Below, piece by piece: positions 1 through 6,085 of a DNA stretch of 45,817 bases. The notes beneath the pieces were generated by a model. It saw only the letters and a program-made list of their open reading frames with translations. It made no database searches and was not told where the DNA came from. The stretch is from Fibrobacter sp. UWP2 (GTDB taxonomy: Bacteria; Fibrobacterota; Fibrobacteria; Fibrobacterales; Fibrobacteraceae). The stretch is from NCBI RefSeq assembly GCF_900141705.1, contig NZ_FQYM01000024.1, forward strand, positions 1 to 45,817, in the 5' to 3' direction. The position numbers were made by a program, and so were the translations under genes. How positions within the stretch are numbered: position 1 is the stretch's first letter; each line of letters opens with the position of its first letter.

Positions 1-45
1 GAAAAGAGCATGAAACTACTTGACAATGAAGCGCTAATAGCCTAG
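1..45 (+). CDS. C-terminal end of an unidentified gene (partial)
   Basis: The first frame is open from the window edge and ends at a TAG at 43-45, coding for the last 14 residues (ending NEALIA). Nothing identifies the protein. It is followed by 130 bases without a gene, rich in CTCTTTTT repeats, leading to the next ribosome binding site. It could be chance, because only 14 codons are visible. Confidence 0.3.
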   Translation, partial: EKSMKLLDNEALIA

Positions 46-179
46 ATTTACACCAGTTGGAGACCTGGATTTTCAACTAAAAAAGGGACAAATTCAGCAA
101 TATACCACTTTTCTCTTTTTGGTTCTTTTTCTCTTTTTTGAGGAAAATTACATTTAGCAACATCCACAAAGGAGGCGTC

Positions 180-380
180 ATGGACGCAATCAGAAAACCG
201 AGCGTAGAAACGCTCGTGAAAATCGGAAAATTCGAATTGACGGTGGTCGCTTACAGGGCTATTACCGAAGCCGAAGCAAAGATGGCCGCAAGGCAATATC
301 TGGCAAACACTAAAAGCCGGTCATATCCAAAGACCGGCAAGGGGAAAATCGTGACTATTATCGGGCACGACGGGCTTTAA
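180..380 (+). CDS. Small hypothetical protein, 66 aa
   Basis: The start is set by a strong ribosome binding site, AAAGGAGG, placed 7-8 bases before the ATG; longer in-frame starts lack one. The product is basic, with a helical N-terminal half and a central Ala/Glu-rich helix (ITEAEAKMAARQYL), and no signal or membrane segment. I do not recognise the family. It is convergent with the next gene and their stop codons overlap (TAA at 378-380 against TAA at 379-377). Compact small genes like this are typical of the rest of the element. Confidence 0.6.
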   Translation: MDAIRKPSVETLVKIGKFELTVVAYRAITEAEAKMAARQYLANTKSRSYPKTGKGKIVTIIGHDGL

Positions 381-559
381 ACGCTAAAACCGAAAATAGC
401 CTTGGACACAATCTTCATTGCATTCAAGGACGCTTCTTGCGCCTTGAGCGTCTCTTGAATAAATTTTTCAAAATCCGCCTGTTCTAGCATGTGGTAAGTT
501 GGGCCGGCCTTAGCCTCGGCCTCAGCTTCTTTCCATATTTTTTCGTTTTTCTTTGCCAT
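377..559 (-). CDS. Small hypothetical protein, 60 aa, likely leaderless
   Basis: The chosen start codon gives a product beginning MAKKNEKIWKEAEAEAK, a highly charged, helical protein with no recognised domain. No Shine-Dalgarno sequence lies upstream. Instead a TATATT hexamer (minus strand 571-566) ends exactly seven bases before the A of the ATG, so transcription should begin at the start codon. A longer in-frame start at 625 would add 22 residues of unlikely sequence (CYFFASASP) and was not preferred. Confidence 0.5.
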   Translation of the reverse strand: MAKKNEKIWKEAEAEAKAGPTYHMLEQADFEKFIQETLKAQEASLNAMKIVSKAIFGFSV

Positions 560-621
560 GCCGTTAATATAGATTTGGCGAGGCGATGCGGACGCGAAAA
601 AGTAACAAGTTATTTTTACGG

Positions 622-649
622 GCAAAAAGAAAGGCCGCCGAGGGCGACC
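622..649 (-). terminator. Rho-independent terminator of the protease operon
   Basis: On the minus strand GGTCGCC pairs with GGCGGCC (one G-U pair) and is followed by TTTCTTTTT. It lies 26 bases after the stop of the aspartyl-protease-like gene. Confidence 0.6.
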
Positions 650-674
650 TGAGTTGAAAGAAACCGTGCTTTAA

Positions 675-1208
675 TCACACAAAGCCTTTACCACAGCAAT
701 CTTTAACCTTTTTCCCGGAATTACAGGGACACTTTGCATTTCGACCAAGCGATCTGTAGTATTTCGCCTTGACATCTTCCGCTTCTTTTACAAAATCTAT
801 TTGCTTTTCGGACGGATACCTGAACGAAACGACTGTCCGCCGGTCTTTATTAGTTATGCAAAAATCTCCAAGGGTAATCACGTTCATTCCGATAATCATA
901 TCGAAATCATTTATGGATTTTGTCGAAAGCAGCTTGACATTCCTGACAATGACCTTGTTGAGCAGTTCTATATCGGCAATGTAAACATTGACCTTGGAAG
1001 AACCACCAGCGTGATTCATGGTTGCTTCACTTATCTTAGTCAGCCCAATTTTTTCAGCAAAACTTTCAGAAATAACACACTGCGTAGCGCCAGTATCCCA
1101 CAAAGCATTCAATTTAACCTTGTCTACAGATCCTGGTTTCGAAACAAAAGCGTCGGACTTTATCCTGTGGGTTATCCCGTTATAAGTAATCGTAAACGAA
1201 AGACTCAT
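675..1208 (-). CDS. Retropepsin-like aspartic protease with C-terminal SEC-C zinc motif
   Basis: The 177-residue product has a clan-AA aspartic protease signature LWDTGATQCVIS (the D-T/S-G active-site triad) near residue 37 and the second hydrophobic-hydrophobic-G motif (FDMIIGMNVI) near residue 100. These are the marks of single-domain retropepsins that work as dimers. The last 20 residues hold a SEC-C metal-binding motif (CPCNSGKKVKDCC), often seen on SecA and on proteins that contact it or ribosomes. The ATG shares bases with the upstream stop (ATGA at 1208-1205), so translation is coupled to the DUF5678 gene. The substrate is unknown. DUF5678/protease pairs recur in bacteria as far as I recall. 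Confidence 0.8.
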   Translation of the reverse strand: MSLSFTITYNGITHRIKSDAFVSKPGSVDKVKLNALWDTGATQCVISESFAEKIGLTKISEATMNHAGGSSKVNVYIADIELLNKVIVRNVKLLSTKSINDFDMIIGMNVITLGDFCITNKDRRTVVSFRYPSEKQIDFVKEAEDVKAKYYRSLGRNAKCPCNSGKKVKDCCGKGFV

Positions 1209-1453
1209 CCGATGAGTCCCATAGTAGAAACCGTCGCTGTATAAGCCTCCTCGCCAGGAATACACGTCTGAAGAGAGAAATTACCCTCGCCAAACATGCC
1301 TACACCTTCAGAATAAGCCTCGCCAACAGAATCATAAGCACCGACAAGCTCATCGCCATGAAACAAGAGCTCTTTTCCACAATACTTCTCGACAAGTTCG
1401 CTCTGGTGAGCAATGAAGTAATCTAGCGCTTTTGCGTGAATATCTGTAACCAT
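1205..1453 (-). CDS. DUF5678-like small protein, 82 aa
   Basis: The product resembles the DUF5678 family: an N-terminal helix (ALDYFIAHQSELVEKYCGK), a short strand-turn-strand segment, the GAYDSVGEAYSEGV region and a C-terminal PGEEAYTATV motif. Function is not established. It starts the operon with the retropepsin-like gene, overlapping it by four bases (ATGA), so the two products are probably made together; a substrate, inhibitor or adaptor role for the protease is only a guess. The ATG at 1453 is preferred over an ATG at 1468 because a TATATT -10 hexamer puts the expected transcription start on its first base. Confidence 0.7.
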   Translation of the reverse strand: MVTDIHAKALDYFIAHQSELVEKYCGKELLFHGDELVGAYDSVGEAYSEGVGMFGEGNFSLQTCIPGEEAYTATVSTMGLIG

Positions 1454-1459
1454 ATGACA

Positions 1460-1487
1460 AATATACATTTTTTACAATTTTAAACAA
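1460..1487 (-). promoter_or_regulatory. Promoter of the DUF5678/protease operon, leaderless
   Basis: TATATT (1465-1460 on the minus strand) with a TTGTTT -35-like element 16 bases upstream. The predicted +1 is base 1453, the A of the start codon. Just upstream an inverted repeat TTTTACA/TGTAAAA (within 1494-1514) could be an operator. Confidence 0.45.
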
Positions 1488-1532
1488 AACCACATTTTAC
1501 ATCATTTTTGTAAAACGACGGCGTTTTATTCA

Positions 1533-1551
1533 TTTTGTAAGAAATAAATTA
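1533..1551 (+). repeat. 19-bp direct repeat, copy 1 (TTTTGTAAGAAATAAATTA)
   Basis: An exact copy lies at 2664-2682. The two copies flank a segment of about 1.1 kb holding the HTH operon and one tiny gene. Copy 1 sits just past the stop of the last HTH gene. Confidence 0.7.
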
Positions 1552-1555
1552 CATA

Positions 1556-1864
1556 TTAAACCGGGCTTTTCCAGCCTTCGGCGCGGACGAACCAGTAGGC
1601 CCACACGGGCACGCCCTTGACCTTGCAATCGGGCAGGCGGGCGCACTCGATCATCCAACGGACGTAATCCTGGTAGTAAATCTGGATGTCGCCCTTTTCG
1701 CCGTGACGGAGCGCCGGCAGGCCTTCGCGCACCCAGGTGTAGACAGCCTTTGGCGTAACGCCCTCCTTGGCGGCGAGTTCCTTGGGGCTGTACTTGCCCA
1801 TGTCGGGCTTTGCAGCCAGGGCCTCGGCGCGGCTCGCCACGATGCAGAAAAGCGGACGATCCAT
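1556..1864 (-). CDS. Helix-turn-helix DNA-binding protein, excisionase/MerR-like, 102 aa
   Basis: Residues 23-55 form a winged-helix HTH of the excisionase/MerR group: KYSPKELAAKEGVTPKAVYT followed by WVREGLPALR, the usual wing that reads the minor groove. The C-terminal part is Trp/Tyr-rich (VPVWAYWFVRAEGW) and unrecognised. It is the third gene of a leftward three-gene operon, three bases after the stop of the gene before it. It may be a recombination directionality factor or an auxiliary regulator; the sequence does not decide. Confidence 0.7.
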   Translation of the reverse strand: MDRPLFCIVASRAEALAAKPDMGKYSPKELAAKEGVTPKAVYTWVREGLPALRHGEKGDIQIYYQDYVRWMIECARLPDCKVKGVPVWAYWFVRAEGWKSPV

Positions 1865-1867
1865 CGA

Positions 1868-2119
1868 CTATTCCGCATTCTCGATTTCAAGCGTTTCCGT
1901 TTCGGAAAGTTTCGTGGACCATTTTTCGAGTTCGCTGGTAAGTTCATCGTCCACCTTCTTCAATCCGGCAATCATCAGCTTGTGAATCTGCTCGTAGGAC
2001 AGTTTGAGTTTTTCGCCCTCCTCGGACAGTTTGACATGCTCGCGTATAAGAATCCTGAACGACTTGATGCACGTGATTCTTGCCTTGCAGTATGTGACTT
2101 CCATTTCCTTAGCGTTCAT
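1868..2119 (-). CDS. Hypothetical coiled-coil-like protein, 83 aa
   Basis: An acidic, largely helical product (segments KLSEEGEKLKLSYEQIHKL and LKKVDDELTSELEKW) with no recognised domain. The start codon overlaps the stop of the XRE regulator gene (ATGA at 2119-2116), so it is translationally coupled. Position between two HTH proteins suggests a partner or modulator of one of them, which is inference only. A longer upstream reading in this frame overlaps the XRE gene and is not real. Confidence 0.65.
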   Translation of the reverse strand: MNAKEMEVTYCKARITCIKSFRILIREHVKLSEEGEKLKLSYEQIHKLMIAGLKKVDDELTSELEKWSTKLSETETLEIENAE

Positions 2120-2409
2120 ACCTTTTCCTTGGTTAAGTTCGTTGCTATCCCCATTTCTTCCAGGAAGCGGTTGTGCGCGTTGAGTAGCCGTTTCTTGAAG
2201 AAATCCTCCTGCTCGGCAAAAGTCTCGCCGAAAAGCTCGTAATCGGTAGCGCCCATTTTCTTGAGCTTGTAGATGACGTCGTACACCGGCGTATTGGTCC
2301 CTGCGGCCCATTTATACACGGTCTCCGGCTTCACGCCAACCTTCTTGGCAAGTTCCTTCTGTGTGATGCCTATGCGGGCCACGAATTCTTTAACTTTAAA
2401 CTTTGGCAT
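2116..2409 (-). CDS. XRE-family (Cro/CI-like) transcriptional regulator, 97 aa
   Basis: A Cro/CI HTH covers about residues 8-45: VARIGITQKELAKKVGVKPE followed by TVYKWAAGTNTP, with the typical recognition helix. The C-terminal half is helical and probably mediates dimerisation. It heads a three-gene leftward operon. No Shine-Dalgarno is present; the TATATT hexamer 2421-2416 predicts transcription starting on the A of the ATG. The AT-rich upstream region holds several repeats of the type TTATAAAAA between 2430 and 2492, plausible operators for autoregulation and for control of the divergent small gene at 2541. Confidence 0.85.
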   Translation of the reverse strand: MPKFKVKEFVARIGITQKELAKKVGVKPETVYKWAAGTNTPVYDVIYKLKKMGATDYELFGETFAEQEDFFKKRLLNAHNRFLEEMGIATNLTKEKV

Positions 2410-2415
2410 GCATAT

Positions 2416-2445
2416 AATATAACAAAACTTTTATAAAAAATACAA
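2416..2445 (-). promoter_or_regulatory. Promoter of the XRE operon, leaderless
   Basis: Minus-strand TATATT at 2421-2416 and TTGTAT at 2445-2440 (spacing 18). Predicted +1 is base 2409, the first base of the start codon. Repeated TTATAAAAA words upstream may be regulator sites. Confidence 0.55.
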
Positions 2446-2540
2446 ATTTTTTATAAAAATTATCATAAAAAATATAAAAACTTGTATAAAAAGTATTATA
2501 TTTGAGAAAAACACACCGAAACGATAGGCAAAAGCACGGC

Positions 2541-2645
2541 ATGAAGACGATTGGACGCATCTACGCAGTTTTACTTGAATGCTTTACCGCCCGCATCAGC
2601 GCCGAAGAGGCCCTGGAAGCAATCCGCAAGATCCTGATGATGTAA
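2541..2645 (+). CDS. Very small ORF, 34 aa
   Basis: An ATG at 2541 opens a frame to a TAA at 2643-2645. The product is a single amphipathic helix-like peptide (GRIYAVLLECFTARI then SAEEALEAIRKILMM). A TATATT hexamer at 2497-2502 could drive it divergently from the XRE operon. No clear ribosome binding site is seen, so it may be non-coding leader. No family is recognised. Confidence 0.35.
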   Translation: MKTIGRIYAVLLECFTARISAEEALEAIRKILMM

Positions 2646-2663
2646 GATACCCAGCATCTTTTT

Positions 2664-2682
2664 TTTTGTAAGAAATAAATTA
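2664..2682 (+). repeat. 19-bp direct repeat, copy 2
   Basis: Exact match to 1533-1551. It lies directly before the hicA promoter and after a T-run. Confidence 0.7.
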
Positions 2683-2687
2683 TAAAA

Positions 2688-2732
2688 ATTGTCAAAATAT
2701 ATATTGACAATAGTAAAAATATAATGTATATT
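2688..2732 (+). promoter_or_regulatory. hicA promoter with overlapping palindromic operator
   Basis: A perfect inverted repeat ATTGTCAA (2688-2695) and TTGACAAT (2704-2711), 8-base spacer, overlaps the -35 element TTGACA (2704-2709). A spacing of 17 leads to TATATT (2727-2732). The predicted +1 is base 2739, the A of the hicA ATG. HicB C-terminal DNA-binding domains commonly repress their own operon, so this is the likely HicB site. Confidence 0.75.
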
Positions 2733-2738
2733 ATAGAC

Positions 2739-2933
2739 ATGGAAATCAAAGTGAAAGAGATGATAAAGCTTCTTGAGTCGAACGGATTCCGGCAAGTCAG
2801 GTCAAAGGGTTCGCACTTCCGCTACGCTGACGACAAGGGACACAAGGTCACGATACCGGCAGGGCACGGAATGAACGAAACCTTGAAACCCGGAACCGCA
2901 AAGTCGATAAAGAAGCAGGCGGGGCTGAAATAG
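2739..2933 (+). CDS. hicA: HicA family toxin (mRNA interferase)
   Basis: The 64-residue product has the HicA double-stranded-RNA-binding-like fold signature: helix MIKLLESNGFRQVR, then SKGSHFRYAD with the catalytic His at residue 26, then VTIPAGHG and C-terminal LKPGTAKSIKKQAGL. HicA toxins cut mRNA and block translation, and are neutralised by HicB. The ATG at 2739 is chosen because the promoter places +1 on it; an alternative non-ATG start 15 bases upstream falls inside the -10 box. hicB follows after 63 bases. Confidence 0.93.
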   Translation: MEIKVKEMIKLLESNGFRQVRSKGSHFRYADDKGHKVTIPAGHGMNETLKPGTAKSIKKQAGLK

Positions 2934-2996
2934 GCCCCTCCCCTCTCTTTGAAAAGTACACAAGACGAAGACAACAATTAGAAGACGAGGTATAAG

Positions 2997-3413
2997 ATGT
3001 ACTACACTGCAAAACTCACCAAAGAAAAAGACGGCGGCTACTCCGTAAGCTTCCCCGATCTGGACGGGTGCTTTACGCAGGGCGACACCCTTGAAGAAGC
3101 GCTCGCAATGGCGAACGAGGCGATGGAACTTACCCTCGAAGATGTGTTCGACGGCGACCCGCTGCCGGAATGCAAGACAAAAGCCAACGAGAAGAAGGGA
3201 CTCTACCGCATCGACGTGGACCCGGAACTCGCTATCGCGCTCCAGGTGGCCGCAGCTCGCGGCAAGGTGCCACAGGCAACCGTCGCCCGCGAAATGGGCA
3301 TGACCAAGCAAGCCTACCAGCGCCTTGAAGACCCGAAGGCGAACCTGAGCGTCAAGATGCTTAAGCGCATCGCCGAAAGCATGGGCAAGCGCCTGGAAGT
3401 CCAGTTCGTGTAA
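2997..3413 (+). CDS. hicB: HicB family antitoxin with C-terminal HTH
   Basis: The 138-residue product starts with the HicB partial RNase-H-like domain (YYTAKLTKEKDGGYSVSFPD, LDGCFTQGDTLEEALAMANE), which binds and blocks HicA. It ends with a DNA-binding HTH (VPQATVAREMGMTKQAYQRL) that likely binds the palindrome before hicA. Such longer HicB proteins both neutralise the toxin and autoregulate the operon. A purine-rich GACGAGG lies just before the ATG. A terminator follows 25 bases after the stop. Confidence 0.93.
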   Translation: MYYTAKLTKEKDGGYSVSFPDLDGCFTQGDTLEEALAMANEAMELTLEDVFDGDPLPECKTKANEKKGLYRIDVDPELAIALQVAAARGKVPQATVAREMGMTKQAYQRLEDPKANLSVKMLKRIAESMGKRLEVQFV

Positions 3414-3438
3414 CTCGCACCTCACACAAAAAAAATAT

Positions 3439-3461
3439 AGCCCGGAGAAATCCGGGCTTTT
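3439..3461 (+). terminator. Terminator after hicB, possibly bidirectional
   Basis: AGCCCGGA and TCCGGGCT pair around GAAA, followed by TTTT. An A-run on the left (3428-3436) lets it also end leftward transcripts from the gene at 3480. Confidence 0.7.
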
Positions 3462-3479
3462 GTCGTCAGCAAAAAAAGA

Positions 3480-4085
3480 TCAGTGGATTTTGCGGATTAC
3501 GCAGTATCCAGGAACCAGCCCGCCTTCTTTCGACTTGTAGACGACCGTAATATCGGCCTTGACGTTTGCACCAATCTGCACCTTGGTCACGTCGACTCCG
3601 TCAGCAACCTTCACTTTGATCCTACGGTCAGAAACCGCCGGGACTTTCGCAGCCCACCCGCTCTTTACGGAGTCAAGGTCGGCCGCACGAATCTGCACAT
3701 CGACCTTTTCAAAATCTTTCAGCTCATCGACAGCATCAATGTCGATATTCTTCGGGAACGCGTCTACAACTTCTTTGGGAAAGTTGTAATCCTGAAAGTC
3801 GTTAAATTTAAACGCGCTGCTGTCGCCGAAGGCGTTGAAAATCTTGTACGAATCTTTTGCAAGCCTTATCGAATCCGAATGAGGGATGGCACGCTCTATG
3901 ATTTCGCGAACGGCATCGGCATCCTTACCCACGTCTGCTGATATCATGTTTATGATTGTCGTATTGTTCGAGTTGATGACAGGAGACGAAGAAGCGTCGC
4001 CAGGAGAAATAACTCGGTAAGCAATAATGCCGCCAGCAATCAGCAGCGCAAAGAAAAGAATGAACGGTACAGCCTTGTGATTCAT
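3480..4085 (-). CDS. Membrane-anchored hypothetical protein, C-terminal part of a probable split gene
   Basis: The product from the ATG at 4085 starts with one hydrophobic helix (VPFILFFALLIAGGIIAYRV) and continues as a 180-residue soluble domain with alternating Asp/Lys-rich helices and a C-terminal beta-rich end. No family is recognised. The frame directly behind it (3925-4293) encodes an N-terminal domain with the motif EIGSLYDDLVVKFGFGG that reads naturally into this membrane segment if one base is shifted near 4085-4095. I infer one original gene of about 270 residues broken by a frameshift, or two overlapping genes with coupled translation. Confidence 0.6.
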   Translation of the reverse strand: MNHKAVPFILFFALLIAGGIIAYRVISPGDASSSPVINSNNTTIINMISADVGKDADAVREIIERAIPHSDSIRLAKDSYKIFNAFGDSSAFKFNDFQDYNFPKEVVDAFPKNIDIDAVDELKDFEKVDVQIRAADLDSVKSGWAAKVPAVSDRRIKVKVADGVDVTKVQIGANVKADITVVYKSKEGGLVPGYCVIRKIH

Positions 4086-4293
4086 AACCGCCAAAGCCGA
4101 ACTTCACAACCAGGTCATCGTAAAGCGATCCGATTTCAATCTTGTTGACATCAACCGTGACCGACTTGATTGGTGCGTCGAGCAGAGCGGAAAGAATTTT
4201 AGGGAACCTCTTTGCAATCCCATCAAATCCCTGAAGAGAATCGACAACTTCCTGCAATGACGGCGTCGTTCTCCTGTCGAAGAAAAAAGGCAT
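3925..4293 (-). CDS. N-terminal part of the split hypothetical gene
   Basis: From the ATG at 4293 the first 70 residues look like a folded domain (helix EVVDSLQGFDGIAKRFPKIL, then strands in PIKSVTVDVNKIEIGSLYDD). After GFGG the frame turns into implausible sequence rich in Cys, His and Ser that overlaps the next gene's membrane segment in another frame. That pattern marks loss of frame near 4090. A TATATT hexamer (4326-4321, minus strand) and a palindrome at 4337-4354 sit upstream. Function unknown. Confidence 0.5.
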   Translation of the reverse strand: MPFFFDRRTTPSLQEVVDSLQGFDGIAKRFPKILSALLDAPIKSVTVDVNKIEIGSLYDDLVVKFGFGGYESQGCTVHSFLCAADCWRHYCLPSYFSWRRFFVSCHQLEQYDNHKHDISRRG

Positions 4294-4336
4294 TGGCAAA
4301 GAGATTTCGTTCGTTTTTATAATATACCTTTTAATC

Positions 4337-4354
4337 TTGTCAGCAAACTGACAA
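4337..4354 (-). promoter_or_regulatory. Palindromic operator TTGTCAG-CAAA-CTGACAA
   Basis: A perfect 7-bp inverted repeat just upstream of the TATATT hexamer of the split membrane-protein gene. Its TTGTCA/TGACAA half-sites match those of the hicA operator, though the spacer is shorter. Confidence 0.5.
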
Positions 4355-4364
4355 AAAGTAACAA

Positions 4365-4802
4365 CTAAAATTTGTTGATGGGTTTGGCGGACGGGAGCAG
4401 GCGTTCGATTTCCTGGCGGACAATGTCCTTGACTTTTTCCTCGGGGACGAGGCCTTTTTTCATCAGGTCTTCCATAAGCTGTTCGCGGAAGCCTTCGAGC
4501 AGTTCAGGATGCGCTTTAAGGAATTCCGGAGACGGAGCCGCCGATACAGGTTCGGGGGCGGGCCGGTGGGTGTCGGCATAGTCCACGCCGAAGAGGGTTT
4601 CGACGGATGCGCCGGCCTGCAGCAACTTGACAACGGCGTTAAAGTCGGGTCTACTACCGTCTTTATGCATATATTGCCATTTATAGACAACCTTCGGACC
4701 TATTCCAACGAGTTTAGCAATTTCTTCAATCGTTTTACCGGTCTCTTTTTTAAGAGTTTCGAGATTGATTTTGTGTAAAAATTTGTTTTCCGATTCGTCC
4801 AT
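4365..4802 (-). CDS. XRE-like HTH regulator, 145 aa, likely element repressor
   Basis: Residues about 12-45 form an HTH (LKKETGKTIEEIAKLVGIGP, then KVVYKWQYM), followed by DFNAVVKLLQAGASVETLFG, a segment resembling part of the XRE protein at 2116-2409 (VIYKLKKMGATDYELFG). The rest is a charged helical tail ending in a Leu-rich segment. It is divergent from the small gene at 4971 across a 168-base region full of palindromes, the layout of a phage repressor switch. Start chosen at the ATG at 4802; an upstream in-frame start at 4850 adds a Phe/Ile-rich stretch reading the AT-rich promoter. Confidence 0.75.
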   Translation of the reverse strand: MDESENKFLHKINLETLKKETGKTIEEIAKLVGIGPKVVYKWQYMHKDGSRPDFNAVVKLLQAGASVETLFGVDYADTHRPAPEPVSAAPSPEFLKAHPELLEGFREQLMEDLMKKGLVPEEKVKDIVRQEIERLLPSAKPINKF

Positions 4803-4867
4803 ATTCGTAAAAATAACCAATTCAATAAAATAAAGAAAATTTTTCTCCAAAAAAAAGAAAAAAAGTA

Positions 4868-4896
4868 TTGACTTTCTCCAAATGAGAAACTATATT
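4868..4896 (+). promoter_or_regulatory. Rightward promoter with internal operator
   Basis: TTGACT (4868-4873), 17-base spacer, TATATT (4891-4896). The spacer holds the palindrome TTTCTC-CAAAT-GAGAAA (4873-4889), and the word TTTCTCCAAA recurs nearby at about 4843. It is well placed for repression by the divergent XRE-like protein. Confidence 0.7.
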
Positions 4897-4932
4897 CTCT
4901 GTTGCAAAGACAAAATTCTTTGTAACAGAGAA
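4895..4932 (+). repeat. 15-bp inverted repeat in the early-transcript leader
   Basis: Arms 4895-4909 and 4918-4932 pair with one G-U: left arm TTCTCTGTTGCAAAG, right arm CTTTGTAACAGAGAA, 8-base loop. The words CTATATTC and CTCTGTT recur after it (4934-4950). It could be an operator or a leader hairpin. Confidence 0.6.
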
Positions 4933-4970
4933 TCTATATTCGACTCTGTTATGACAAAAAGGACGTTAAA

Positions 4971-5129
4971 ATGGCAAAACTTCTTCAAGTAAAACTCCCG
5001 CCAGAGATGGACGCCATGTTTGCCGACATAAAGGCGGAACGAGCAAAGAAGTTCGAACCCTTATCGAACACATCAATCGTTATTGACGCCATAAAGGAAA
5101 TGCATTCCAGAATTCAGGAGCAGCAGTAA
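4971..5129 (+). CDS. Small protein, 52 aa, possible ribbon-helix-helix regulator
   Basis: The ATG at 4971 follows AAAGGACG, a fair ribosome binding site. The product has the order of a ribbon-helix-helix protein: a short N-terminal strand (LLQVKLPPE), helix A (MDAMFADIKAERA) and a second helix with a Ser/Thr cap (LSNTSIVIDAIKEMHSRI). This is a structural guess from 52 residues; no close family is recognised. It is the first gene of the rightward operon, four bases before the next start, a position often held by a Cro-like or early regulator. Confidence 0.6.
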   Translation: MAKLLQVKLPPEMDAMFADIKAERAKKFEPLSNTSIVIDAIKEMHSRIQEQQ

Positions 5130-5133
5130 TGGC

Positions 5134-6045
5134 ATGGCTCGCACACGCAATTCAATCGCACAATTCGTGAGCTTCGATATGACGGCAATGGCGAATCGCA
5201 TTCAAGGCATGACAGACGCGCAGCTCGGCGCGTGGTGCAGGAAGATGGTAATCGACTGCTGCTCGGGCTGTCTTGACCCGAACACCGACCCTTTTGTTCG
5301 CTCATACTACAACCGTTCGCACTCCAAGATGCTTGAAAAGCAGAATCAAAACTCACGCAATTACCAATCACGTATCGCACGAAGAGCCGCAGAATTTTTC
5401 GAAAACGAAACAACCGACCAACCTATAGCTGAAAGCGCAATGCGCACCTCAGAGGCCGAAAAGGCCTTGGCAAATGGGGACGCTCGCGAGGGATCCCTGA
5501 ACGTTGCCGACGGCAGCAATGCCGCCCGAATGGAATCTGGTACATCTGCCAAAACTTTAGGCAAGGCTAGGGAAAGCCGGCGCACGGTGGGCACTCCTAA
5601 GAGGGTTGAGAAGCCTACGGCAAGCCATGCCGAAATGCTCCCCGAGCGTTCCCCGGACCTGTTCGGCGAAGGCGAGAAGAAGCCCTACGGCACTTGCAAG
5701 AACGTGCTCCTTTCCGATGCCGACGGTCACCACCTCCGCGATGTGTACGGGCAGGACCTCTCGATAGCAATCGAAATTCTGGATTCCGCGCTGGAGAACA
5801 ACCCGAAGCTCAAGAAGCGTTACAAGAACCACGCCGCAGTGCTGCGCTACGGCAACTGGGTGTGGCAGGAAGTCCAGAAGATCAAGGAGCGTCAGGTTCG
5901 CCTGGAAACCGCAGAAATCAACAAGAAGGCCGCAGAAAAACGCGCCGCGAACGGCGACGGCCGCACATTCAAGCAGAAGGACAGCGACGACCGCAACGAA
6001 TGGCTCCGCACGTCCATGTTCACAAACGAGGCCGCAAATGGATAG
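5134..6045 (+). CDS. Phage replication-type protein (replisome-organiser-like), 303 aa
   Basis: The N-terminal 60 residues are helical and Cys-containing; residues about 70-185 are low-complexity and charged, a likely linker; the C-terminal 110 residues hold a pattern known from phage replisome organisers and DnaD-like proteins (LLSDADGHHLRDVYG, then AIEILDSAL, then a Lys-rich YKNHAAVLRYGNWVWQEV). Such proteins load helicase at phage origins. The homology is inferred from pattern, not a firm motif. It is followed downstream by SSB, a ParB-like protein and an exonuclease, consistent with replication. It could be another DNA-binding early protein. Confidence 0.55.
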   Translation: MARTRNSIAQFVSFDMTAMANRIQGMTDAQLGAWCRKMVIDCCSGCLDPNTDPFVRSYYNRSHSKMLEKQNQNSRNYQSRIARRAAEFFENETTDQPIAESAMRTSEAEKALANGDAREGSLNVADGSNAARMESGTSAKTLGKARESRRTVGTPKRVEKPTASHAEMLPERSPDLFGEGEKKPYGTCKNVLLSDADGHHLRDVYGQDLSIAIEILDSALENNPKLKKRYKNHAAVLRYGNWVWQEVQKIKERQVRLETAEINKKAAEKRAANGDGRTFKQKDSDDRNEWLRTSMFTNEAANG

Positions 6046-6085
6046 GATGAACCGTTTAATCACAAGCATTTGCGCTTGGATTCTG

